Below are positions 5,607 through 12,386 of a DNA stretch of 56,729 nt, piece after piece (the stretch's first letter is position 1; every line of letters begins with the position of its first letter). Source of the stretch: a virus; the IMG/VR virus record IMGVR_UViG_3300031885_000016, positions 1 through 56,729 of that record. One strand, 5' to 3'. The translations under genes were made by a program, and so were the position numbers. The notes beneath the pieces were generated by a model. It was not told the origin of the DNA. It was given only the letters and a program-made list of their open reading frames with translations, and ran no database searches.

Positions 5607-5876
5607 ATGAAGCCGAATAAAATGAAAATTGCTGGCGGGGAATGGATCAAGCTACCCGACTATCCGATGGGTGGCAGACCACTTAAGCCCCGTTGCTCTA
5701 AATGCAATCGTGAATGTGAAGCTCGTTTGCATCGTATGTGGTTGTGTGCTAATTGCCCGACTACTAAAGAACAGCGGGAAAATGCCAAGCCAAAGAAAAG
5801 CAATTCGGCGGCGTTGGCGATGTTGTATGCAGCGGCAGCAATCGGTATGCCGTATATCAAGGTTGACAAAGTTTAG
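5607..5876 (+). CDS. zinc-ribbon protein, 89 aa
   Basis: ATG 5607 is preferred because it follows the box with AGGTTGG; an in-frame ATG at 5571 would place the box inside the coding region. Residues about 29-51 hold CSKCNREC and LCANC, a four-cysteine zinc ribbon. The C-terminal half is basic, then Ala-rich (SAALAMLYAAAAIGMPYI), possibly a short hydrophobic helix. Probably binds zinc and perhaps nucleic acid; not recognised further. Confidence 0.7.
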   Translation: MKPNKMKIAGGEWIKLPDYPMGGRPLKPRCSKCNRECEARLHRMWLCANCPTTKEQRENAKPKKSNSAALAMLYAAAAIGMPYIKVDKV

Positions 5877-5885
5877 TTGTACATT
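5871..5885 (+). promoter_or_regulatory. GTT-box 13
   Basis: Exact consensus; internal TAG stops the zinc-ribbon gene. 12-nt leader. Confidence 0.75.
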
Positions 5886-5897
5886 TGGGAGAATGTT

Positions 5898-6236
5898 ATG
5901 AGCATGGGATGGCAGACTACTGAGGATGATGTGATGACGGTTCTATCCGCTCACAATATCAAGGTCACTAAAGATCGGCTAAAAGAGATCTATGAGGGAC
6001 TTGATTTGGATGCGATTGAGGATGGTGTATATTATTACACCAGCATCGACGCCCAGACCGATAGCATGTTGTGTGACATTGAAGATCAGTTGATGGAACA
6101 ATTCATCATTGTCGGCAAAGAAAAACAGTATGACGAAGCCGATGAGGATGAATTCCTTGATGAAGATGAAGATGACGAAGATGACGAAGATGACGAAGAT
6201 GATGAGCATGATTTGAATATGTCCAGCATGTGGTAG
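5898..6236 (+). CDS. acidic protein with poly-Asp/Glu tail, 112 aa
   Basis: ATG 5898 after GGGAGAATGTT. The first 80 residues are ordered-looking (VLSAHNIKVTKDRLKEIYEG). The tail (about 83-105) is nearly pure Asp/Glu, encoded by a GATGACGAA-type repeat at about 6160-6203. Acidic tails of this kind are typical of DNA mimics or of proteins that bind basic partners; the basic H1-like protein at 11195-11722 is a conceivable partner. That link is inference. Confidence 0.75.
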   Translation: MSMGWQTTEDDVMTVLSAHNIKVTKDRLKEIYEGLDLDAIEDGVYYYTSIDAQTDSMLCDIEDQLMEQFIIVGKEKQYDEADEDEFLDEDEDDEDDEDDEDDEHDLNMSSMW

Positions 6237-6250
6237 TTAAGTTGTACACT
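6236..6250 (+). promoter_or_regulatory. GTT-box 14 (GTTAAG, ACACT)
   Basis: GTTAAGTTGTACACT; completes TAG of the acidic protein gene. 9-nt leader with GGAGG. Confidence 0.75.
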
Positions 6251-6259
6251 GGAGGATAC

Positions 6260-6559
6260 ATGAAACCATTTACTGTGCCGACAATGAAAGTCAAAGTTCT
6301 GATGCTTGCATTTGGCGATCCTGGTCAGGTGCGAGAGGTTGAGGTTCCTGTTGAGTCTGAGAGCGTATTGGATGAGGTTTTCCGATATGGACAAAACGAC
6401 TTTCAGCCGCAGAGATGTCCTAGTGTGAGCAAAGGAGATGTGATCGAATACAACGGTCATCATTTGGTTGCCAGCTTTGGATTCAAGGAGTTATCTGAGG
6501 AGCAGTTGCAGGAATATACTGCAATGGATAGACGAGATCGTTACTTCTATGAAGTTTAG
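6260..6559 (+). CDS. hypothetical protein, 99 aa
   Basis: ATG 6260 after GGAGGATAC. Beta-rich start (MKPFTVPTMKVKVLMLAFGD), then a phrase VSKGDVIEYNGHHLVASFGF typical of a small barrel-like domain, and a helical C-terminus. No family recognised. Confidence 0.75.
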   Translation: MKPFTVPTMKVKVLMLAFGDPGQVREVEVPVESESVLDEVFRYGQNDFQPQRCPSVSKGDVIEYNGHHLVASFGFKELSEEQLQEYTAMDRRDRYFYEV

Positions 6560-6568
6560 TTGTACATT
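6554..6568 (+). promoter_or_regulatory. GTT-box 15
   Basis: Exact consensus; internal TAG. 39-nt leader to ATG 6608. Confidence 0.75.
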
Positions 6569-6607
6569 GGGGTGCTGTCACTAAACTTTTCACAAAGGGG
6601 AGAACGA

Positions 6608-7201
6608 ATGGATCGGCACTATCGGGTACGATATCATGACAAGGGTTTGGGTTCGACGACTTACGGCGTGGTTGACTCTTACTGTCCAGAGGCTAAAAAG
6701 TTGCCAAAGGGGCAGGTGCTTGTTGAGCATGCTATTTATCCCAAGCGGATAGTGGTGGAAGAATCGACGTTGGTTGATATTCCTTTGGCTTATGGTGGGG
6801 AATACGATCAATACGTATGTCTCATGCAGGATTTGCATGAAATATTGGCAGATCGTTTGGGTTATGCGAAATTGAAGCCCGGTCATCAATTCTCTATGAG
6901 TGTTGGTGATGGTGCTGCTCACTACGTTGTGACCAAGGTTCGCCAAGCGACTTGCACGGTGGAATGGCGTGGGTTCAATGGTGATCGGTATGTTGATCGG
7001 GTGTTTGGTTGGGGTGGTTCCTTTCGTCGTAGGGATGTTGAGCCCTTGGTTGGGATTGGCCATCAGCCTTTTTCCAGTTTGCTTGAACCTGATCGGGTGA
7101 AAACACTGGAGAGTGAGATCGGCCAGAAGATGATTGGTTTCCAAAGAACTTGGAAACAGTCTCCCCAAGAGTTGTTGGCCATGTATAGTCAGATTGTGTG
7201 A
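6608..7201 (+). CDS. hypothetical protein, 197 aa
   Basis: ATG 6608 after AAAGGGGAGAACGA. Mixed alpha/beta character with repeated aromatic-charged strands (MDRHYRVRYHDKGLGSTTYG; QATCTVEWRGFNGDRYVDRV). It is among the longest in region 1 and ends at a strong terminator, so it closes a transcription unit. No family recognised. Confidence 0.75.
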   Translation: MDRHYRVRYHDKGLGSTTYGVVDSYCPEAKKLPKGQVLVEHAIYPKRIVVEESTLVDIPLAYGGEYDQYVCLMQDLHEILADRLGYAKLKPGHQFSMSVGDGAAHYVVTKVRQATCTVEWRGFNGDRYVDRVFGWGGSFRRRDVEPLVGIGHQPFSSLLEPDRVKTLESEIGQKMIGFQRTWKQSPQELLAMYSQIV

Positions 7202-7214
7202 GTCTCCCCAGGAT

Positions 7215-7266
7215 GGCTCCCCCAACCGAATTCTCCCGATTCGGTTGGGGTTGAGCCTCTTTTTTT
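7215..7266 (+). terminator. intrinsic terminator
   Basis: Stem CCCCAACCGAAT/ATTCGGTTGGGG (about 7220-7250), extended by GGCTC/GAGCC, then a run of T from 7258. Confidence 0.9.
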
Positions 7267-7270
7267 GGAA

Positions 7271-7285
7271 GTTAATTTGTACATT
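7271..7285 (+). promoter_or_regulatory. GTT-box 16 (GTTAAT variant)
   Basis: GTTAATTTGTACATT directly after a terminator, so expression of the next gene must restart here. 39-nt leader. Confidence 0.8.
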
Positions 7286-7324
7286 ATGTTGGCATCGGTA
7301 ATTCAATCATTCAGGGAGCCAATC

Positions 7325-7729
7325 ATGTATCGCTATCGTTGTGAAGGTCATACGACTTGGAACGCTCGCAAGAATTTCAATCGTGTAGGTGTTCTGGGTA
7401 AGATCAAGCGAGTGAAGGGTTATCGTTTCACTTCATGCCGCAAGAACAACAGCAATCAACCTGTTCAGCATGAATACGTGTTGGTGGTGGGGGAGAATGG
7501 TTCTTGTCGTTTCAGTGGTTTGTGTTGGGGTTATGGTGGTGAAGGTCCGAGCGGGCTGTGTGAGTTGCTCAAGATGTTGGGCATCGAGGGCAACATGGCA
7601 GCGAACATTGCCTATGACTCGTACCGTGGTCAAGCTGACGGGACTGATTGGGAACTTAAGTTCCGTGAAGGGCAATTCAGCTATATGAATGGGAATTGGA
7701 CAAGCTATCACGAATGGCAAGCCGCCTAG
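7325..7729 (+). CDS. hypothetical protein, 134 aa
   Basis: ATG 7325 after CAGGGAGCCAATC. Basic N-terminus (MYRYRCEGHTTWNARKNFNR), then a Gly/Trp-rich segment (RFSGLCWGYGGEGPSGLCEL) and a helical end. No family recognised. Its TAG is completed by the next box. Confidence 0.75.
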   Translation: MYRYRCEGHTTWNARKNFNRVGVLGKIKRVKGYRFTSCRKNNSNQPVQHEYVLVVGENGSCRFSGLCWGYGGEGPSGLCELLKMLGIEGNMAANIAYDSYRGQADGTDWELKFREGQFSYMNGNWTSYHEWQAA

Positions 7730-7743
7730 TTTAGTTGTACATT
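7729..7743 (+). promoter_or_regulatory. GTT-box 17
   Basis: Exact consensus; completes TAG. 38-nt leader with GTGTAAC eight bases on. Confidence 0.75.
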
Positions 7744-7781
7744 TGGGAGAGTGTAACAACAACATTCAACGGGAGAATAGA

Positions 7782-8177
7782 ATGCTGACTCAATCTAATT
7801 TGCGACAGTTTACGGGGACTGAGGGTTATTTGCGATGGCAACCTTTGTTGTTCCCCCGCATGGTTCTGAGTGAGGGTGCCAAATACGTTGCCGAACGTGG
7901 CGGCGAGGGCAACAATAGTGCTTGGTGGTTGATGGATGCAATTGCTTCTCATCAGCCGAAGTGCTTGAAGATCGAACAGTTGCGTGAGATTCAATTCTGG
8001 ACGTTGAAGAAGAATGCTGATGGTTCGGCATTGTTGACGTGTCAGATTGATTCAGGGGTGAAGCCCACGATTACCCAGAAAATTCCTTATACGGATTTTT
8101 CCTTGGATGAAATCAAGTTGTGGGTGGGACCGCTGAACGAACGGCTATATGTGATCTATCTGCCTAGCGAATCCTGA
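7782..8177 (+). CDS. hypothetical protein, 131 aa
   Basis: ATG 7782 after ACGGGAGAATAGA. It reads like a single compact domain of about 130 residues (QFTGTEGYLRWQPLLFPRMV; later IPYTDFSLDEIKLWVGP). A DUF6876-like fold, common in bacteria and phages, would fit this layout by memory of the EGY-W-LTDGAKYVAE pattern, but I cannot confirm it. Ends in TGA just before GTT-box 18. Confidence 0.7.
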   Translation: MLTQSNLRQFTGTEGYLRWQPLLFPRMVLSEGAKYVAERGGEGNNSAWWLMDAIASHQPKCLKIEQLREIQFWTLKKNADGSALLTCQIDSGVKPTITQKIPYTDFSLDEIKLWVGPLNERLYVIYLPSES

Positions 8178-8180
8178 GTA

Positions 8181-8195
8181 GTTTAGTTGTACATT
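8181..8195 (+). promoter_or_regulatory. GTT-box 18
   Basis: Exact consensus, three bases after the TGA. 36-nt leader with GAGTGTAAC. Confidence 0.75.
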
Positions 8196-8231
8196 GGGAG
8201 AGTGTAACAACAATTCAATAAGGGAGAAATC

Positions 8232-8486
8232 ATGGGACGTTCGACTACTCCGACCTATCGTTTGCGGATTGATGGCACAAGTCTGATCTGGCGTGGCAAA
8301 GCTACGCAGAAACGGCTTGAGGAATACGTCATGCAATATGGCAAGTCATTGGAGCTTGGTGGTGCCAATGAGCATATCTCCAAGAGCTTAGGATATATTC
8401 CTTATCCGAATAAGGCTATCTTGATTCGTCAGTCTACCAATGAAGTCGTCGCAACTTGGCAGGCGGCTATGTTTCAAGTGTGGTAG
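8232..8486 (+). CDS. hypothetical protein, 84 aa
   Basis: ATG 8232 after AAGGGAGAAATC. The N-terminus TPTYRLRIDGTSLIWRGKAT suggests a beta hairpin; a helix follows (QKRLEEYVMQYGKSLELG). No family recognised. Confidence 0.75.
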   Translation: MGRSTTPTYRLRIDGTSLIWRGKATQKRLEEYVMQYGKSLELGGANEHISKSLGYIPYPNKAILIRQSTNEVVATWQAAMFQVW

Positions 8487-8500
8487 TTTAGTTGTACATT
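8486..8500 (+). promoter_or_regulatory. GTT-box 19
   Basis: Exact consensus; completes TAG. 8-nt leader (GAGGGATT), the shortest of the coding leaders. Confidence 0.75.
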
Positions 8501-8508
8501 GAGGGATT

Positions 8509-8700
8509 ATGAACAGTCGAACCGAAACTCGTCGTGGTTTCAATGGCGATCCTGATGATGTGGATTGGGTTGAGATTGCGGCAGAGCGTAATTTCTTGCA
8601 GATTGCCAAGTGTGCGGTTGTGGCATGGGTTGAAATGCAACTCGATAGCCTTATTGATTATCTTGACACTGAGGCACAAGCTAAGGAGCTTTTGGGATGA
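8509..8700 (+). CDS. hypothetical protein, 63 aa
   Basis: ATG 8509 after GAGGG. Polar start (NSRTETRRGFNGDPDDVDWV), then a long helix. No family recognised. Stop overlaps the next ATG (GGGATGA), so both are coupled. Confidence 0.7.
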   Translation: MNSRTETRRGFNGDPDDVDWVEIAAERNFLQIAKCAVVAWVEMQLDSLIDYLDTEAQAKELLG

Positions 8701-8903
8701 AATACACTTTCCAAGTTGAAGTGACGTTCGATAACGAACAAGTGACCGATGGTCAGGCTCGTGAGATTGTGGATGGCATCATTGCCCGTGGCATGGAAGA
8801 TTTACGTTCTCAATTGGATGACGATGATCTGTGTCAAGAGGATTTTGATGACAATGATCCGTTTAAACTCTTTGAGCAGATTGAGGACATCAAGCTAGTT
8901 TAG
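8697..8903 (+). CDS. hypothetical acidic protein, 68 aa
   Basis: ATG 8697 overlaps the preceding TGA. The sequence opens with an exposed strand (MKYTFQVEVTFDNEQVTDGQ) and carries an acidic C-terminal half (DDDDLCQEDFDDNDPFKLFE). No family recognised. Confidence 0.75.
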   Translation: MKYTFQVEVTFDNEQVTDGQAREIVDGIIARGMEDLRSQLDDDDLCQEDFDDNDPFKLFEQIEDIKLV

Positions 8904-8912
8904 TTGTACATT
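8898..8912 (+). promoter_or_regulatory. GTT-box 20
   Basis: Exact consensus; internal TAG. 9-nt leader with AGGAGAAAC. Confidence 0.75.
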
Positions 8913-8921
8913 AGGAGAAAC

Positions 8922-9203
8922 ATGATGCGTGACCACGGACATGAAATGTTGGGCAGGACGATTGTGTTGGCTGCCCAATGTGCGGCTATTCCCTACGATA
9001 CTGGTAGGATTGCCAATGACCCAGAGTACATCAAACAGCTTGTTGAGGATATCATCGTTGGAGTGGGTCGCAATGAGCTTGAATGTTTGCAGGATATTAT
9101 TGGGGAGGCTCTTTGCACGATTGAAGATCCATCCACACGGGAAGAATTGGGATGGATACCCCAAACACTTTTGAATTACAAAGCTCCGAAAGAACAAAGT
9201 TAA
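8922..9203 (+). CDS. hypothetical protein, 93 aa
   Basis: ATG 8922 after AGGAGAAAC; a second in-frame ATG at 8925 is also possible. Helical throughout (EMLGRTIVLAAQCAAIPYDT; QLVEDIIVGVGRNELECLQD). No family recognised. Confidence 0.75.
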   Translation: MMRDHGHEMLGRTIVLAAQCAAIPYDTGRIANDPEYIKQLVEDIIVGVGRNELECLQDIIGEALCTIEDPSTREELGWIPQTLLNYKAPKEQS

Positions 9204-9213
9204 TTTGTACACT
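9199..9213 (+). promoter_or_regulatory. GTT-box 21 (GTTAAT, ACACT)
   Basis: GTTAATTTGTACACT; its TAA ends the 93-aa gene. 39-nt leader. Confidence 0.75.
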
Positions 9214-9252
9214 ACTGGAGTGTGATTAACAAAACATCAAAGGGAGACGATC

Positions 9253-9555
9253 ATGGAAAAGTTTGACGGTGGCACGATCATTGCGGGGCGACAGAACGTA
9301 GAAAATGTTCGGCTGTATGTGTGGCGTTCTGGTTTGAAGCTGGAAGTTGTGGGGCTGAAGAAACGTGGTCCATCCATGTTTGCCATCGTGAAAAAAGCTC
9401 TTGGCCTATCTGGCAACAAGATCAAAGTGTTGCAAGGGCTGAACAAAGAAATTGTCAAGATGGAACAAAGTGTGGGCCTTACGGGTATTGAGGAACGACA
9501 GGCACAAGAAGATGCCTGGATCAAAAAGCAGTTGGAAAAGAAAAACCGGGTTTAG
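9253..9555 (+). CDS. hypothetical basic protein, 100 aa
   Basis: ATG 9253 after AAAGGGAGACGATC. Beta-like first half (GGTIIAGRQNVENVRLYVWR), then a lysine-rich helical second half ending KQLEKKNRV. Possibly nucleic-acid binding by charge only. The next gene begins one base after its stop. Confidence 0.75.
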   Translation: MEKFDGGTIIAGRQNVENVRLYVWRSGLKLEVVGLKKRGPSMFAIVKKALGLSGNKIKVLQGLNKEIVKMEQSVGLTGIEERQAQEDAWIKKQLEKKNRV

Positions 9556-9556
9556 A

Positions 9557-9709
9557 ATGTGGCAATTTCACTATCTTCGCAAAGGCTCATGGTCAACCAT
9601 CCTGCCAGATTCAAAGTATCCTACACGATTGTATGATCTTTGTTTCTGGCATCATGGTTTGGCGAAGCTGGGTAGTCCAGAGCCTTGGTTTATTGAGTGG
9701 CTAGTTTAG
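9557..9709 (+). CDS. small aromatic-rich protein, 50 aa
   Basis: ATG 9557 lies one base after the upstream TAG (TAGAATG), in a coupling position, without a separate box. The product (MWQFHYLRKGSWSTILPDSK...) is rich in Trp, Phe and His. No family recognised. Its TAG is inside the next box. Confidence 0.65.
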   Translation: MWQFHYLRKGSWSTILPDSKYPTRLYDLCFWHHGLAKLGSPEPWFIEWLV

Positions 9710-9718
9710 TTGTACATT
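9704..9718 (+). promoter_or_regulatory. GTT-box 22
   Basis: Exact consensus; internal TAG. 41-nt leader. Confidence 0.75.
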
Positions 9719-9759
9719 GGTGGGGCAATTGTTCTAGACAAATCATTTGGGGATTTGAC

Positions 9760-9924
9760 ATGATGACTGTACGTGAAGCTCGTCAGGATATTATTCGTGC
9801 CATTTATGGTGAGGGATATAGTTGGGCGGCTCGTACAGCTATTAAGTACAATCAGCAAGAGTTCTTTGCATGGGCTGTTATTGCAGTCGGGCAATGGTAC
9901 GATGGTTGGGATAGAACCTTGTAG
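9760..9924 (+). CDS. hypothetical protein, 54 aa
   Basis: ATG 9760 (or 9763) after TTTGGGGATTTGAC. Helical with aromatic residues (EARQDIIRAIYGEGYSWAAR; EFFAWAVIAVGQWYDGW). No family recognised. The next gene has no intact box and likely shares this transcript. Confidence 0.65.
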   Translation: MMTVREARQDIIRAIYGEGYSWAARTAIKYNQQEFFAWAVIAVGQWYDGWDRTL

Positions 9925-9956
9925 GGTTGTTACCTACATTCAAACGGGAGATTGAC

Positions 9957-10382
9957 ATGGGCTGGTATTACACCGAGACGACTAAGAAGCAGTTGATTGA
10001 GAGTCGAATCAAACCTTGGGAAAACATTCGGGGCGATTTGAAGGTCAATTCCCAATGCATCGCTCATTGCTATCGTGGCAATCGGTTCTCCGGTGTGTTG
10101 TATATGGTTCTTGAACATACTCGCACCAACATTGTCACTGGCGAGGTCAAGATGACTGATCGGTGGATCGAAGTTGACTTGCTTCGGTATCATTCGGGCA
10201 TGTGGGGTTATAAGGATATGGAAGAATCCATGCATCCTTATTACTACTCTTGTCCTCTGAGCTATCTGGCAATGGTGCCTAATGTTACGAGTGAGGAGTG
10301 GCGTGCTGGTGTGCAAAAATACCATGCACGGAGCTTGGAGAAGCGTCGGATTAATCGTCAATTTAAGTTGGCACTTGCTTAA
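9957..10382 (+). CDS. hypothetical protein, 141 aa
   Basis: ATG 9957 after ACGGGAGATTGAC. The intergenic sequence before it (GGTTGTTACCTACATT) looks like a decayed GTT-box. Sequence features: an N-terminal YYTETTKKQLIESRIKPW helix, a strand-rich centre (SGVLYMVLEHTRTNIVTGEV), and a basic C-terminus. No family recognised. Confidence 0.75.
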   Translation: MGWYYTETTKKQLIESRIKPWENIRGDLKVNSQCIAHCYRGNRFSGVLYMVLEHTRTNIVTGEVKMTDRWIEVDLLRYHSGMWGYKDMEESMHPYYYSCPLSYLAMVPNVTSEEWRAGVQKYHARSLEKRRINRQFKLALA

Positions 10383-10397
10383 GTTAAGTTGTACACT
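10383..10397 (+). promoter_or_regulatory. GTT-box 23 (GTTAAG, ACACT)
   Basis: GTTAAGTTGTACACT immediately after the TAA. The next ORF has no clear ATG. Confidence 0.7.
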
Positions 10398-10418
10398 TGA
10401 CAGTTAGCAAGTTGTGAA

Positions 10419-10709
10419 TTGGTTGGCAGACGTGATGCGTTTCACGTTCCAGCTATTTTGGTTAGGAGTAATGATTTTGTTACTCCAGGTGAGGGGTTAC
10501 GGTTCGTTGATGATGCTCTCACTGAGGTGGTTACGGCGGGTTATGGGACTCGCCAAGCCGTTGCTGATCCATTTGTCAGCGAGATCAATCAAGATTCGTT
10601 TTGGGCGTTGTTGATGCCTGATACGGTTCAAAACCTGACTCACAATTTCGAGGTAAATATCGAGATTGACCCGTATCTGGGTGGCGATGGTGAATGTCGG
10701 ACTTGCTAG
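10419..10709 (+). CDS. hypothetical protein with uncertain start, 96 aa
   Basis: The frame is fixed by its end: ...GDGECRTC followed by a TAG completed by the next box. No ATG or GTG exists upstream in frame before a stop at 10398, so TTG 10419 is the best start, with only AGCAAG as a weak ribosome site. The core FHVPAILVRSNDFVTPGEGL looks like a folded domain. A 5' truncation or rearrangement is possible. Confidence 0.55.
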   Translation: MVGRRDAFHVPAILVRSNDFVTPGEGLRFVDDALTEVVTAGYGTRQAVADPFVSEINQDSFWALLMPDTVQNLTHNFEVNIEIDPYLGGDGECRTC

Positions 10710-10723
10710 TTTAGTTGTACATT
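10709..10723 (+). promoter_or_regulatory. GTT-box 24
   Basis: Exact consensus; completes TAG. 39-nt leader to a TTG start with AAAGGAGATAACC. Confidence 0.7.
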
Positions 10724-10762
10724 GCAAGTTTGTGACAATGAATTAACTTAAAGGAGATAACC

Positions 10763-10858
10763 TTGATCCTGTGGTTGCCAAAACCGATCAAGGTCAGACT
10801 GAGCAAAAACCTGATTGTTTTTAATTATCTAAATAGAAACAAAGGGCCGCCCATCTGA
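10763..10858 (+). CDS. possible 31-aa peptide with TTG start
   Basis: A strong site AAAGGAG is followed by TTG at 10763 and 31 codons (ILWLPKPIKVRLSKNLIVFN...) to TGA 10856-10858. The spacing of box, ribosome site and start matches neighbouring genes, but the start codon is unusual and the frame short. The stretch could instead be a non-coding leader ended by the terminator at 10899. Confidence 0.4.
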   Translation: MILWLPKPIKVRLSKNLIVFNYLNRNKGPPI

Positions 10859-10898
10859 CCACTAACTAGAAAAGATTAAAATTTTTATATACTAATTA

Positions 10899-10932
10899 GA
10901 CTCAAGTGGGACGCCACTTGAGTCTTTTTTTA
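10899..10932 (+). terminator. intrinsic terminator
   Basis: Perfect 11-bp stem GACTCAAGTGG/CCACTTGAGTC with GACG loop, followed by seven T residues. Confidence 0.92.
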
Positions 10933-10948
10933 TAGTCACACATGTGAA

Positions 10949-10963
10949 GTTAATTTGTACACT
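10949..10963 (+). promoter_or_regulatory. GTT-box 25 (GTTAAT, ACACT)
   Basis: GTTAATTTGTACACT after the terminator. 34-nt leader containing TGTAAA. Confidence 0.8.
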
Positions 10964-10997
10964 GGAGGAATGTAAAATAAAACTAAAGGAGAGACGA

Positions 10998-11129
10998 ATG
11001 AGGTTTATCTTTCATTATTACGATGCGGGCTGGAGTGTGGCCTGTCAAGCATGGAAGGTTTCTCTTGAGGATTTGTTGAACAATGCCAGAAAGCATAATC
11101 ATCCGCATTATGTTGAGTGGCTAAGTTAA
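10998..11129 (+). CDS. hypothetical protein, 43 aa
   Basis: ATG 10998 after AAAGGAGAGACGA. The product (MRFIFHYYDAGWSVACQAWK...) ends HYVEWLS with its TAA inside the next box. No family recognised. It is bounded by its own box and the next box. Confidence 0.65.
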   Translation: MRFIFHYYDAGWSVACQAWKVSLEDLLNNARKHNHPHYVEWLS

Positions 11130-11139
11130 GTTGTACATT
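11125..11139 (+). promoter_or_regulatory. GTT-box 26 (GTTAAG)
   Basis: GTTAAGTTGTACATT; its TAA ends the 43-aa gene. The 55-nt leader is longer than usual. Confidence 0.75.
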
Positions 11140-11194
11140 GTGTTGTTGTTCTGGTGAGAGCCAGTTTCTAGTTTCTTTGTTTTTGGGAGATGTT

Positions 11195-11722
11195 ATGGAA
11201 ACGATTGGAAATGTTGGGAGCGATCCGATTCTGAGTGCTGGTGCTGCGATCATCGATGCCACGCCTGAGATTGTGGTCGTGACCGAAGTGACCCCTGAAG
11301 TGACCGCTGTGGTTGCTCCGAAGGTTAAGAAGGCCAGCAAAAAGAAGGCCAAGATCGTGGTTGTGGTCAAGAAAAAGACCGCCAAGACCAAGGCTAAGAA
11401 GGCCACCAAGAAAGCTGCGAAGGGTAAGACGTTGGGTCGCCCCCGTGCTTACACGGATGCCGATCTGAAGAAGGTTGGCAAGCTGGTCGCCAAGTTGGCG
11501 AAGGATGGTAAGGGAGATGCTCTGGGTCGTGCCAAGGATATTCTTCATGCCAAGAGTGGCAAGCTGGCCGCTCAGCGGGTTGAAGCTGGTTTCGACAAGC
11601 CGCTCGGAATCAAGTATAAGAGCGGTCGTGTCAGCCTTATCTCGATGCCGAACATCTGGAAGGCGAATTCCTTGTATGGTGCGGAGTTGCCGCTGGGTCG
11701 TCCGTCGAAGAAGGCCGCATAG
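11195..11722 (+). CDS. histone H1-like / Lys-Ala-rich DNA-binding protein, 175 aa
   Basis: ATG 11195 after TTTTGGGAGATGTT. After a Val/Thr-rich acidic start (about 1-45), residues about 46-100 are a Lys/Ala repeat tract (KASKKKAKIVVVVKKKTAKT, KAKKATKKAAKGKTLGRPRA) like histone H1 tails or the bacterial H1-like HctB/AlgP family. Two GRP motifs (LGRPRAY and LGRPSKKAA at the end) resemble AT-hooks. The segment between them (TDADLKKVGKLVAKLAKDGK) is helical. It probably condenses or coats DNA, phage or host. An isolated transcription unit with its own box and terminator. Confidence 0.8.
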   Translation: METIGNVGSDPILSAGAAIIDATPEIVVVTEVTPEVTAVVAPKVKKASKKKAKIVVVVKKKTAKTKAKKATKKAAKGKTLGRPRAYTDADLKKVGKLVAKLAKDGKGDALGRAKDILHAKSGKLAAQRVEAGFDKPLGIKYKSGRVSLISMPNIWKANSLYGAELPLGRPSKKAA

Positions 11723-11745
11723 TTCCCACTTGTGGGCTTGTTAGG

Positions 11746-11785
11746 ATACCTCCCACCCGCCTATGGGTGGGAGGTATCTCTTTTT
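11746..11785 (+). terminator. intrinsic terminator
   Basis: 13-bp stem ATACCTCCCACCC/GGGTGGGAGGTAT with a GCCTAT loop, then CTCTTTTT. Confidence 0.92.
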
Positions 11786-11786
11786 A

Positions 11787-11801
11787 GTTTAGTTGTACAT
11801 T
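11787..11801 (+). promoter_or_regulatory. GTT-box 27
   Basis: Exact GTTTAG form although it follows a terminator (most post-terminator boxes are GTTAAT). 9-nt leader. Confidence 0.75.
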
Positions 11802-11810
11802 GGAGAAGTC

Positions 11811-12170
11811 ATGGCAAAAGCATTAGTCGAACTCGCCTTGAAAGCTGTACAAAACATCAAGAATGATGAATGGGTTAGCCTCAGAATTCGATTGGATCGA
11901 ATGGGCATCATTCTGGAGAATGTCCAGAACACGATGGAAGATTTGCGGGCTGAAATTCAACAGACGGAAGAATTAGACCGCCATTTGTATTGCTGTGTCA
12001 ATTTGGAGGGAGTTGTAATCCCTCATACCGATCAAGAGTGGTTGAGTCAATCGGAAGCCAATACCCGCAATCTTGAATTGCATAAAATGGGTGTGGGCAT
12101 GGTTTATGTCGAAGTTTGGCGTATTGAGAATCGTAAGGTAGTTCACCCACCGGAGAGGCAAAGTGAATAG
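11811..12170 (+). CDS. hypothetical protein, 119 aa
   Basis: ATG 11811 after TTGGAGAAGTC. Helical N-terminal half with coiled-coil character (MGIILENVQNTMEDLRAEIQ), then a mixed C-terminal half. No family recognised. The next gene begins inside its last codons with GTG. Confidence 0.75.
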   Translation: MAKALVELALKAVQNIKNDEWVSLRIRLDRMGIILENVQNTMEDLRAEIQQTEELDRHLYCCVNLEGVVIPHTDQEWLSQSEANTRNLELHKMGVGMVYVEVWRIENRKVVHPPERQSE

Positions 12171-12351
12171 AAAACAAGTCAAAGCTCTGCACAATGGTGA
12201 TGAGGTATTCTGGAATGATCCCGCTGAGGGAACTTGCAGTAAATACATAACCATTCAATCTATTTGGGTTGGCGATGGTAGTGATCCGATTGTCAAAATC
12301 ACTGGCAAAGACGGCAGTGATCTGGAGTGTTGGGCTCATGAGCTAAGTTAA
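12163..12351 (+). CDS. hypothetical protein, 62 aa
   Basis: GTG 12163 is preceded by GGAGAGGCAAA and overlaps the upstream stop, so it is coupled. The product begins MNRKQVKALHNGDEVFWNDP and has a small beta-barrel-like look (ITIQSIWVGDGSDPIVKITG). No family recognised. TAA is supplied by GTT-box 28. Confidence 0.75.
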   Translation: MNRKQVKALHNGDEVFWNDPAEGTCSKYITIQSIWVGDGSDPIVKITGKDGSDLECWAHELS

Positions 12352-12361
12352 TTTGTACATT
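12347..12361 (+). promoter_or_regulatory. GTT-box 28 (GTTAAT)
   Basis: GTTAATTTGTACATT; its TAA stops the 62-aa gene. First member of the tandem pair. Confidence 0.75.
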
Positions 12362-12371
12362 GCTGAGCTAA

Positions 12372-12386
12372 GTTAATTTGTACATT
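12372..12386 (+). promoter_or_regulatory. GTT-box 29 (GTTAAT)
   Basis: Second member of the tandem pair; 35-nt leader with GGATGTATC. Confidence 0.75.

Noticed and set aside
6160-6203. Trinucleotide-like repeat in the acidic gene as a regulatory element
   Set aside because: It simply encodes the Asp/Glu tail in frame; no sign of a separate function.
10414-10614. 66-aa frame MNWLADVMRFTFQLFW... in the region after box 23
   Set aside because: It opens at a GTG but ends inside the neighbouring frame; the 10419-10709 frame ends exactly at the next box, as other genes do.
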